Assembly: GCA_050998615.1 (NCBI GenBank)
Contig: JBPCQA010000036.1
Location: forward strand, 55,318 to 119,317
Source: JBPCQA01 sp050998615
Lineage (GTDB): Bacteria; Actinomycetota; Actinomycetes; Propionibacteriales; Nocardioidaceae
DNA length: 64,000 nt
Direction: 5' to 3'
A program made the position numbers and the translations under genes. The notes beneath the pieces were generated by a model that did not search any database, was not told the DNA's origin, and worked only from the letters and a program-made list of their open reading frames with translations. Of this stretch, positions 24,943 to 32,219 are shown piece by piece (within the stretch, counting starts at the first letter, position 1; every line of letters begins with the position of its first letter).

Positions 24943-26235
24943 ATGACCCGCCGATCTCGCACGGCGCAGCTGGCGGCAGTGTCCGCTCTGGCTGCCCTTG
25001 CGCTCGCGTCTTGTGCGCAATCGACCAAGAAGGCCGAAGAGACCAACTCAGCTGGCAACGCTCCGACGAGCAGCAACAGCACATCGGCGCCGCCATCCAG
25101 CACCGCCAAGGCACTGACCATCGGTACGCTGCTCCCGGCCACTGGTGACCTTGCCTTCCTCGGCCCGCCCGAGTTCGCCGGCGTCGATACCGCGGTGAAG
25201 GACATCAACGCAGCCGGGGGTGTGCTCGGCAAGCCGCTCAAGCAGATCAGTGCGGACTCCGGGGACGGCACGCCACCCATCGCGCCGGCCTCGGTGGACA
25301 AGCTGCTGTCCGGAGGGGCCACCGCGATCATCGGAGCCGCTTCGTCGTCGGTGTCGATGAGCGTGATCGACAAAATCACTTCGGCGGGCGTGGTGCAGTT
25401 CTCACCTGCGAACACGTCAACCGAGTTCGACACCTACAACGACCACGGCCTCTACTTCCGTACGGCGCCGTCTGACGTGCTGCAAGGCGCCGTCATGGCG
25501 AACCTGGTGGTGAAGGATGGCGCGCAGAACGTCGCAATCTTGGCGCGGCAGGACTCCTACGGCCAGGCGTTGGCCGACCAGCTGGCGAAGGGCGTCAAAG
25601 CGGCAGGCGTGAACGTCGCAACCGAGACTCTCTACTCAGCCGATGCCACCAACTATACCGCCGAGGTCGACAAGGTCGCCGCGACCAAGCCCGATGCAAT
25701 TGTGCTGATCGCGTTCAACGAGACGACGAAGATCATCCCGCAGCTCGCCGCCCGCAAAGTCGGGCCGCAAGACGTGCAGACCTACTTCGTCGACGGCAAC
25801 ACCGCCGACTACTCGGCTGATTTCCCGCCCGGCACCTTGACCGGCGTCAAGGCCACCTACCCTGGTGCCGAGCTGACGGCTAATTTCAAGGCGCGACTGT
25901 TGAAGACAGACCCCACGCTCAAGGACTTCACGTACGGCCCGGAGTCCTACGATGCGACAATCATGACCGCGTTGGCTGCTACTGCCGCTGGTGACACATC
26001 CGGAAAGGCCATTGCGAGCAAGCTCATCGACATCTCCGCTGGCGGCACCAGATGCACTGAATATGCGCAGTGTGTCGCGCTGTTGAAGCAGGGCAAGGAT
26101 ATCGACTACGATGGCGTTTCCGGGCCTGTCGACCTGAACTCCACCGGCAGCCCGTCCAAGGCCACCATCGGTATCTTCGAGTACAGCAAAGACAACACCA
26201 ACCACAACATCGACTACGTGACCGGCGTGATCTGA
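24943..26235 (+). CDS. livJ: branched-chain amino acid ABC transporter substrate-binding lipoprotein
   Basis: Extracellular binding protein of the Liv/amide-type ABC importer. Lipoprotein signal peptide with lipobox LASC (Cys about residue 24), Ser/Thr linker, then a type I periplasmic-binding fold (TIGTLLPATGDLAFLGPPEFAGVDTAV...INAAGGVLG). 430 aa. It lies convergent to the rest of the importer genes, separated by a repeat-filled gap, so it has its own promoter. Ligand by family: Leu/Ile/Val or a related compound. Confidence 0.9.
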   Translation: MTRRSRTAQLAAVSALAALALASCAQSTKKAEETNSAGNAPTSSNSTSAPPSSTAKALTIGTLLPATGDLAFLGPPEFAGVDTAVKDINAAGGVLGKPLKQISADSGDGTPPIAPASVDKLLSGGATAIIGAASSSVSMSVIDKITSAGVVQFSPANTSTEFDTYNDHGLYFRTAPSDVLQGAVMANLVVKDGAQNVAILARQDSYGQALADQLAKGVKAAGVNVATETLYSADATNYTAEVDKVAATKPDAIVLIAFNETTKIIPQLAARKVGPQDVQTYFVDGNTADYSADFPPGTLTGVKATYPGAELTANFKARLLKTDPTLKDFTYGPESYDATIMTALAATAAGDTSGKAIASKLIDISAGGTRCTEYAQCVALLKQGKDIDYDGVSGPVDLNSTGSPSKATIGIFEYSKDNTNHNIDYVTGVI

Positions 26236-26366
26236 TCGCGGTCGTACGTCGCCCAACGCTAACCCCCCGGCCGCACCCGCGGCCTGGGGCTCAGTCTGTA
26301 CGGGACAAAGGCACACAGCCAGCCGCCGTCCCCTCGACACGGTGGTGAGCAACGAAAGGTTCCCAC

Positions 26367-26403
26367 GGTGGTTGAGGGGCCTAGCGAGCGTCTGGAAACC
26401 ACC
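26367..26403. repeat. palindromic repeat A copy
   Basis: GGTGGTTGAGGGGCCTAGCG then AGCGTCTGGAAACCACC; halves are imperfect inverted complements. Confidence 0.8.
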
Positions 26404-26438
26404 ACCCGGTCAAGGTGTGAAACCTGCCACCCCCTGCG

Positions 26439-26487
26439 CCAAGATGCGACGCTCAGCCAGCTGGGGCGAACCCAGCGTCGGAATTTT
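26439..26487. repeat. palindromic repeat B copy 1
   Basis: CCAAGATGCGACGCTCAGCC, short centre, then CCCAGCGTCGGAATTTTG; diverged from the second copy 16 bases further on. Confidence 0.75.
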
Positions 26488-26503
26488 GCCGGTCCTTCCG
26501 CGT

Positions 26504-26551
26504 CAAGATGAGACGCCAAGCCAGCTCGGGCAAGCTCAGCGTCGGATCCTC
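26504..26551. repeat. palindromic repeat B copy 2
   Basis: CAAGATGAGACGCCAAGCC, AGCTCGGGCAAGCTCAGCG, TCGGATCCTCG. Nearly the same as the copy at 14494. Confidence 0.85.
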
Positions 26552-26639
26552 GACGCGGCCACGCCCCTCACTGCTTCAACAACGGGTCGTGCGGAGTTGT
26601 GACGTGTGGCGCCCGACGACAAACCGCAAGACTGGGGAA

Positions 26640-27416
26640 TCAGGCCCGGGCCAGGGTGCCGAGATAGAGCTGGATGACCTTCGGGTCGTTGATGAGGTCG
26701 CGGCCCGGCGCGGTGTAGGCGTTGCGTCCCTGGTCCAGCACGTAGCCGCGGTCGCAGATCTGCAGGCAGCGGCGGGCGTTCTGCTCGACCATGATCACGC
26801 TGACGCCAGCGCGGTTGATGCGTCGGGTCTGCACGAAGACCTCGTCTTGCAACGACGGCGAGAGGCCGGCTGACGGCTCGTCGAGCAAGAGCACTGACGG
26901 CTCCATCATCAGCGCTCGCCCCATCGCCACCATCTGACGCTCCCCGCCAGACAGCGAGCCAGCCCGCTGGCTACGGCGATCCTTCAACGCCGGGAAGAGT
27001 TGCGCAACGACGTCGAAGCGTTCCGCAAAGCGCTTGGGGTTCTGGAACAACCCCATCTCGAGGTTCTCCTCAATGGTCAGCGAGGGAAACACATTGTTGT
27101 TCTGTGGCACGAACCCCACTCCTGCGGCGACCAGGGTGTCGGCACGCTCGTTGGTGATGTTCTTGTTGTTGAGAACGACCGCGCCGGTCTGGACCTTCAC
27201 CAGCCCAAACAGCGCCTTGAGCAGCGTCGACTTGCCGGCACCGTTGGGACCGATGACGCCGACGAGCTCTCCCGGACGGCAGTAGAGATCCACGCCGTTG
27301 AGGATGTTGACACCGGGGACATAACCCGCGACCAGATTGTCCGCACGCAAGACCGCGCCCTCGGCTGCCGCAAGATGAGCCTCGCGCTCGGGGCTGAGCT
27401 GCTCGTGCTCAGCCAT
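26640..27416 (-). CDS. livF: branched-chain amino acid ABC transporter ATPase LivF
   Basis: Cytoplasmic ATPase of the importer. Walker A GPNGAGKST, Q-loop VPQNNNVFPSLT, signature LSGGERQMVAMGRAL, Walker B VLLLDEP and the switch His region (MVEQN) are present; the EQN ending and ~258-residue length are LivF-like. ATG 27416 is used because the upstream frame only overlaps livG. It overlaps the livG end by eight bases. Confidence 0.93.
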   Translation of the reverse strand: MAEHEQLSPEREAHLAAAEGAVLRADNLVAGYVPGVNILNGVDLYCRPGELVGVIGPNGAGKSTLLKALFGLVKVQTGAVVLNNKNITNERADTLVAAGVGFVPQNNNVFPSLTIEENLEMGLFQNPKRFAERFDVVAQLFPALKDRRSQRAGSLSGGERQMVAMGRALMMEPSVLLLDEPSAGLSPSLQDEVFVQTRRINRAGVSVIMVEQNARRCLQICDRGYVLDQGRNAYTAPGRDLINDPKVIQLYLGTLARA

Positions 27417-28386
27417 GGTGGTCGCCTTCGGCGTCTTGAGCTTCGGTCTTGATTGCGGCCTCCGCCTCGGCCAGGATCTTCTCTTCCTCCTCGAAGTCCA
27501 GGGCCGCGTCGTGATGTGCACCGAGGTAGGCGTCGATAACCCGCGAGTCACCCATCACAGCGTCCGGCGGTCCCTCAGCGATGACGCGACCTTGGGCCAT
27601 CACGATCACCCAGTCTGAGATGTCGCGGACCATGTCCATGTCGTGCTCGACGAACAGGACGCTCATGCCGTCCCCGCGTAGCGATTTCACATGGCCGAGG
27701 AGTGACTGTTTGAGAGCCGGGTTGACACCAGCCATCGGCTCGTCGAGCATCACCAACTCCGGCTCGACCATCAAGGCCCGTGCCATCTCCAACAGCTTGC
27801 GTTGACCGCCGGACAGGGCGCCGGCAAAGTCGTCGACCATCTCGGCGAGGTTGAACCGGTCGAGCAGAGCCAGTGCGCGACGAGTGTTGGCGTCCTCTTG
27901 CTTGCGCCACAGCGGTGCGAACATTGCCTGCCACACGCGCTCCCCGGACTGGTGGGTCGCGCCGAGACGCATGTTTTCCAGCACCGTCAATTTGGCAAGC
28001 ACCTTGGTGAGTTGGAACGTCCGCACCATGCCGAGTCGAGCGACCCGGTACGCCGGCATCTTGCGCAGGCTCACGCCATTGAAGGACCAGCTGCCCGAGT
28101 CGGGCCTGTCAAACCCCGTCAGCACGTTGAAGAACGTCGTCTTTCCTGCCCCGTTGGGGCCGATCAGGGCCGTGATCACACCACGCTGGATCTCGACGTG
28201 GTCGACGTCGACCGCGGTGAGGCCACCGAAGCGTCGTACGACGTTGTCAGCGACCATGATCGGGTCCGGCTTCTTCGCGCCAGGCTCATGCGCGATGTCC
28301 TGCAGGGCTGCTCGGGCCGTGGTGGAGCGATCGACGCGGGAGCTCGAACCTTCGGTGTCGCCTTCGGCGGTGAGGTCAGCGGGCAT
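27409..28386 (-). CDS. livG: branched-chain amino acid ABC transporter ATPase LivG
   Basis: Second ATPase of the importer. Walker A GPNGAGKTT, LSGGQRKLLEMARAL, Walker B LVMLDEPMAGVNP and FVEHDMDMV are intact. Longer than usual: an acidic/polar N-terminal extension of about 45 residues and a Glu/Ala-rich C-terminal tail (EEEEKILAEAEAA). ATG 28386 overlaps livM by 11 bases; a start at 28410 is possible. Confidence 0.92.
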   Translation of the reverse strand: MPADLTAEGDTEGSSSRVDRSTTARAALQDIAHEPGAKKPDPIMVADNVVRRFGGLTAVDVDHVEIQRGVITALIGPNGAGKTTFFNVLTGFDRPDSGSWSFNGVSLRKMPAYRVARLGMVRTFQLTKVLAKLTVLENMRLGATHQSGERVWQAMFAPLWRKQEDANTRRALALLDRFNLAEMVDDFAGALSGGQRKLLEMARALMVEPELVMLDEPMAGVNPALKQSLLGHVKSLRGDGMSVLFVEHDMDMVRDISDWVIVMAQGRVIAEGPPDAVMGDSRVIDAYLGAHHDAALDFEEEEKILAEAEAAIKTEAQDAEGDHHG

Positions 28387-29365
28387 CGATCGCGATTTCC
28401 CTTCGGTCACCGAAGATCCCCTGAGGCCGGAAGATCATCAGCAGCATGAGAGCGAGTCCCATCACTATGAATCGAATGAGGCTTGCCTGGTTGACGGTCA
28501 TGATCGAGCTGGGAATCAGTCCGGTCTTGGACGCTTGGCCGAAGAACAAGTCGAGGAACTGCAGCAGGAACCAGAAGATCATGGTTCCGACAACAGGGCC
28601 GAGGACGCGAGCGGCCCCGCCGACCAGCAAGATCGTGTAAGCGAAGAAGGTGGTGTCGCTGGCGAAGTTCAGCGGCTGGATCGATGCCTGTGCGAGTGCG
28701 CTGGTAAACCCGGCAAGGGCCCCGATAAGACCGCCGATGATCAGCGACTGCATCTTGTAGCCATACACATTCTTGCCGAGGCTGCGGACGGCGTCTTCGT
28801 CTTCCCGGATGGACTTCAACACGCGGCCCCAGGGACTGCGCATCAACAGGAATATCGCGAAACAGCACAAGGCGACCACTATCCAGCCCACCAGCATGAC
28901 CCAGAAGTCGTAGGGGCTCCACGACAGGCCGAGGCCGCCCATCGGCGTGTGGAAGGGATTCAGGTTTTGGAAAGACCCGGCGAACTCGCCGAGGCCGTCT
29001 TGACCCCCGAAAGTGTCCCGCAGGGTGACGGAGCCGATGACGATACGGATGATCTCAGCACCCGCGATCGTGACGATTGCGAGATAGTCGGCACGAAGTT
29101 TCAGGGTGGGAAAGCCAAGCAGCAAGGCAAGCACGATCGCTCCGGCAAGGCCCAGAAGCAAACCCCACCAAAAACCGATGCCCCACGAGGCAACAGACGC
29201 CGCGAGCGCGTAGCCCGCCACGGCCATGAAACCCGCCTGCCCGAAGTTGAGCAGGCCGGTGTAACCGAAATGCACGTTGAGCCCGACCGCAGCCAGGCAG
29301 TAGATCACCGCGGTGGGGCCGATCGCTTGTTCAAAGGCGAGCGCGAAGAGGTTTCCGTAGTCCAT
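28376..29365 (-). CDS. livM: branched-chain amino acid ABC transporter permease LivM
   Basis: Membrane subunit with about eight helices. GYTGLLNFGQAGFMAVAGYA and the EAA-like loop SPWGRVLKSIREDEDAVRSLGKN that contacts the ATPases are typical of LivM. 329 aa. It begins 12 bases after the livH stop in a tight livH-livM-livG-livF unit. Confidence 0.93.
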   Translation of the reverse strand: MDYGNLFALAFEQAIGPTAVIYCLAAVGLNVHFGYTGLLNFGQAGFMAVAGYALAASVASWGIGFWWGLLLGLAGAIVLALLLGFPTLKLRADYLAIVTIAGAEIIRIVIGSVTLRDTFGGQDGLGEFAGSFQNLNPFHTPMGGLGLSWSPYDFWVMLVGWIVVALCCFAIFLLMRSPWGRVLKSIREDEDAVRSLGKNVYGYKMQSLIIGGLIGALAGFTSALAQASIQPLNFASDTTFFAYTILLVGGAARVLGPVVGTMIFWFLLQFLDLFFGQASKTGLIPSSIMTVNQASLIRFIVMGLALMLLMIFRPQGIFGDRREIAIDAR

Positions 29366-29377
29366 GGCTGCCTCCTG

Positions 29378-30730
29378 CTAACCGATCCGCTCGGCGCGCC
29401 CGAGCAGTCCCTGGGGTCGGAACAACAACACGACGATCAGCACGCCGAGACCGGCCGCGAGCTTCATCTCCGCAGGAATCACCAGCGTCGACTCCTCGAT
29501 CAGCAAGCCGACGAGCAGGCTGCCCAGCAAAGCTCCCCAGATCGTTCCCAGGCCTCCCAGTGTCACGGCAGCGAACACGAGCAGCAGATTTTTCAGACCC
29601 ACCTGGTAGTCGAACCCCTGGTTGACGCCCAGCAGGAAGCCGGACAACCCAGCAAGCGCAGCACCACCGATCCAGACGAACGAGATCACCTTGTCGACAT
29701 TTATGCCCGAAGACGACGCCAACGCCGGGTTGTCAGCGACCGCACGCATCGCCTTGCCGGTCCGCGTCTTTTGCAGGGCCAGACAGACGATCGCCAGCAC
29801 AGCGGCCGCCACCGCAGCGACCACCATCTCCTTGTCGGTGATCAGCACCCAGCCGAACGAGTGGGGGTCCTGGGTGGTGTACTGCGAGTAGTTGTGGTTG
29901 TCGGCACCTGCGAGGTACTGAAAGACGTTACGCAAGAAGATGCCAAGCCCGATGCTCACGATCATCATGGCGATAAGCCCAGTGCCACGTCTTCGCAACG
30001 GCCGCCACAGCACCAAATCCTGGCTCCAACCGAACACGCCTGACACCAGGACCGCCAGGGCTCCAGCGGCGATCAGCGGAAGACCAAGAGACTCCAGCCC
30101 CCAGGCCACCAGCGCTCCGAACGTGATGAGCTCGCCATGGGCGAAGTTCGTCAGACCGGTCGTGCCGAAGATCATCGACAGGCCCAGTGAGGCGAGCCCC
30201 AACAACAGGCTGAAGATGATCCCACTCACCAGCAAACGCACAGCGTTCTCATACCAGGGGTCGGGTGCGTTCAGGTCGGGGCCGATCGGGAATCGAATCG
30301 AGATATCGGTGTCGATCTTGATCGTGTAAGTCACCGATACTTTCTTCGGGTCACGAAGGGCTGCCCCCTCGGGAAGCGTGTTGGTGTCGATCTTGACGGT
30401 GAAAGTCTTGCCGAGCACGATGTCGGGCTTCCCGATCGGAATCGTGAATGTGCCTTGCGCGTCGCTCCTGGCTTCCCCGACAACCTTGCCAGTGGCGTCC
30501 ATCACGCTAACTTTCACGCCCGGAACGGGTTTCGGCGGTGAGGTACGGGTGTCGAAGAGTTTGCCGGTGAACTCGATCTGATTGGGATCGTCAAGCCGGG
30601 GCAGGGTAGTGGGCGATTCGGCATGGCGCACCGAATCAGGCCAGGCGGCACTCGCCGGGGCCACCGCGGACATGAGCGTGAGCGCGGTCATCACGAGGAC
30701 CATCGCAACAGCGGTAAGGCGCACTCGCAC
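29378..30730 (-). CDS. livH: branched-chain amino acid ABC transporter permease LivH with secreted N-terminal domain
   Basis: The C-terminal ~290 residues are a normal LivH permease (GLSMIFGTTGLTNFAHGELITFGA; TRTGKAMRAVADNPALASSSGI). Before this lie a signal peptide (VRVRLTAVAMVLVMTALTLM, cleavage about APASA-AW) and a ~110-residue extracellular beta domain with the carboxypeptidase-regulatory/Ig-like pattern (KPVPGVKVSVMDATGKVVGE...DAQGTFTIPI). Total 450 aa against a usual 290. The GTG at 30730 is chosen because AGGAG lies six bases upstream; ATG at 30748 or 30760 is possible. Fused forms occur in other actinobacteria as I recall; the role of the domain is unknown. Confidence 0.88.
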   Translation of the reverse strand: MRVRLTAVAMVLVMTALTLMSAVAPASAAWPDSVRHAESPTTLPRLDDPNQIEFTGKLFDTRTSPPKPVPGVKVSVMDATGKVVGEARSDAQGTFTIPIGKPDIVLGKTFTVKIDTNTLPEGAALRDPKKVSVTYTIKIDTDISIRFPIGPDLNAPDPWYENAVRLLVSGIIFSLLLGLASLGLSMIFGTTGLTNFAHGELITFGALVAWGLESLGLPLIAAGALAVLVSGVFGWSQDLVLWRPLRRRGTGLIAMMIVSIGLGIFLRNVFQYLAGADNHNYSQYTTQDPHSFGWVLITDKEMVVAAVAAAVLAIVCLALQKTRTGKAMRAVADNPALASSSGINVDKVISFVWIGGAALAGLSGFLLGVNQGFDYQVGLKNLLLVFAAVTLGGLGTIWGALLGSLLVGLLIEESTLVIPAEMKLAAGLGVLIVVLLFRPQGLLGRAERIG

Positions 30731-30964
30731 GGGTGACTCCTGTCGCATCGCGTTGCGCATCGGCGATTCATTGATGCGGTTGTCGCACGCACGCGATCAC
30801 TCGTCGGCGTACGTCTTGCCGGACTATAGCGATGAATGGTACGACGATGCGCGTATCCGCGAGACAGTCGTCAAATCGTGTTGGTTTCGAGCAGGCCGGG
30901 GGCCAGATGCGAGGCAACCGGCAACTTTGGCCAAGCCGATCTAGTCGTGGCGGGCGAGGCGTCG

Positions 30965-30970
30965 TACTGT
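30965..30970 (+). promoter_or_regulatory. predicted -10 box (TACTGT) before the GNAT gene
   Basis: TACTGT, seven bases, then GTG 30978 in frame. An ATG at 31023 with GGGGAG upstream competes as the start. Confidence 0.4.
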
Positions 30971-30977
30971 GGAGAGC

Positions 30978-31625
30978 GTGCCTCGGAACGGGAGCGTAAT
31001 CGTCGCCCATCGGGGAGTGCAGATGCCGCTCGGGGGAGTGACGAAGAGGGGAGGGGCCGTGGGTCGAGGCCTCGCTGTGGTGCGTGATGCCACCGCCGAC
31101 GACGCGGAGGCGCTGGTGACGATCTGGAAGGACTTCGCTGAGGCCCCGGGGGGCACGAACGCTGACATGACCTCGGGCGAAGTCAGGCGTGCCCTGCGCC
31201 GGCTCGAGGCTGACGATGCCGAGCGGCTGGTGGTCGCTGCTGTCGACGAGGAACCGGTGGGTGTTGCACACCTGCGCTGCGCGCCGTTGTCACCCATTCA
31301 TGAGGAAGCCGCGATCCACGTCAGCTACCTGCACGTGCTGTCGGGCTACCGCCGGCGAGGTCTCGGCCAACGGATGCTCGAGGAGGCGGCCAACTGGGCC
31401 GACGAGACGGGCTCGAAGAACATCATCGCCGCGGTGGCTGCCAATGCCCGCGACTCCAACCGCTTCCTCGCGCGGCTTGGGCTGCTGCAGGTCGCGGTCG
31501 TTCGGGCCGCACCCGTGAGCTGTCTTCGCACCAAGCTGAGTACGGCCGCCAACAAGCCCGCGACCACAGAAGTCGTGGCCGCCCGACGCCGGATGCTGCG
31601 TCGTCGGGCCAGAACCCTCGCCTAG
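30978..31625 (+). CDS. GNAT-family N-acetyltransferase
   Basis: Single acetyltransferase domain. The acetyl-CoA loop is GYRRRGLGQRMLEEAANWA, with VSYLHVLSGYRR before it and NARDSNRFLARLGL as the final strand-helix. The N-terminal VVRDATADDAEALVTIWKDF is the usual first helix. The Arg/Ala-rich tail (RRRMLRRRARTLA) is basic. Substrate unknown. The start is uncertain (30978 leaderless, or 31023). Confidence 0.82.
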   Translation: MPRNGSVIVAHRGVQMPLGGVTKRGGAVGRGLAVVRDATADDAEALVTIWKDFAEAPGGTNADMTSGEVRRALRRLEADDAERLVVAAVDEEPVGVAHLRCAPLSPIHEEAAIHVSYLHVLSGYRRRGLGQRMLEEAANWADETGSKNIIAAVAANARDSNRFLARLGLLQVAVVRAAPVSCLRTKLSTAANKPATTEVVAARRRMLRRRARTLA

Positions 31626-31639
31626 CGACACTCCTCGCG

Positions 31640-31715
31640 GTGTTTTTGAGGCGCTCGCTGTCGCTCCTCGACCACCGTGGGTTTCGAGACGCTAGCCGTC
31701 GCTGGTGGGGGAACC
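31640..31715. repeat. repeat A, two adjoining copies
   Basis: GTTTTTGAGGCGCTCGCTG ... CTCCTCGACCACCG is followed directly by GTGGGTTTCGAGACGCTAGC ... GCTGGTGGGG. The second copy supplies the last codons and stop of the thioesterase gene on the minus strand. Confidence 0.75.
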
Positions 31716-32123
31716 GCGGTTGGCCGGGATGAGCTGGCAGGTGAGGCGCGCCGTACACACGCGGCGGCCCTGCTCGTCGCTGATCACGATCTGATAGCTC
31801 GCCACTGTTCGGCCGACGTGCAGTGGTGTGGCGACTCCGGTCACCACGCCCTCGTGGACGCCTCGGTGATGGGTGGCGTTGATGTCGACCCCGACGGCGA
31901 TTCTGTCTGGGTGGGCCCGCAGGCTGGCGCCGATCGAGCCGAGACTCTCGGCCAACACGCAAGACGCGCCGCCGTGGAGAAGGCCGAACGGCTGGGTGTT
32001 GCCAACGACCGGCATGGTGCCGACGACTCGTTCGGCGTCTGCCTGGAGGATTTCGATGCCCAGCCGGTCGTGCAGCGCGGGGTGGGCCATGGTGGACATG
32101 AAGTCGTCTCCGGTTGCTGACAC
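31692..32123 (-). CDS. PaaI-type hotdog-fold acyl-CoA thioesterase
   Basis: 143-residue hotdog protein. The block GLLHGGASCVLAESLGSIGA contains the conserved HGG and the catalytic acid region of the PaaI/YdiI family; VGVDINATHHRG is the following strand. Such genes often lie next to polA in actinobacteria. It is divergent to polA with 96 bases between. GTG 32123 is preceded by a TAAGCT box. The C-terminal TSDG lies in a palindromic repeat. Confidence 0.88.
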   Translation of the reverse strand: MSATGDDFMSTMAHPALHDRLGIEILQADAERVVGTMPVVGNTQPFGLLHGGASCVLAESLGSIGASLRAHPDRIAVGVDINATHHRGVHEGVVTGVATPLHVGRTVASYQIVISDEQGRRVCTARLTCQLIPANRGSPTSDG

Positions 32124-32129
32124 CGAGTC

Positions 32130-32135
32130 AGCTTA
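32130..32135 (-). promoter_or_regulatory. predicted -10 box (TAAGCT), leaderless thioesterase start
   Basis: On the minus strand TAAGCT, six bases, then GTG 32123. Confidence 0.6.
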
Positions 32136-32207
32136 GGGCCGACGCAGAAAGGGGCGCTGGAAGGGGAGCGGGTCATTCGCGCCCGGATGGCTGTCGGGAC
32201 GCGCGGC

Positions 32208-32213
32208 TAGAGT
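32208..32213 (+). promoter_or_regulatory. predicted -10 box (TAGAGT), leaderless polA start
   Basis: TAGAGT, six bases (CTTGGT), then GTG 32220. Confidence 0.6.
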
Positions 32214-32219
32214 CTTGGT

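Larger units (their letters stand above)
26236..26639. other. gene-free interval with repeats A and B
   Basis: 404 bases between convergent livJ and livF. It holds repeat A (26367-26403) and two repeat B copies (26439-26487, 26504-26551). No protein gene is supported. Confidence 0.8.

Noticed and set aside
24937..24945. GTG at 24937 as livJ start
   Set aside because: The ATG at 24943 has better spacing to GGAG and begins a standard lipoprotein signal peptide.
27851..30043. 730-codon open frame on the plus strand across livG, livM and livH
   Set aside because: It lies antisense to three clear transporter genes and has a low-complexity Gln/His/Arg/Glu composition typical of high-GC shadow frames.
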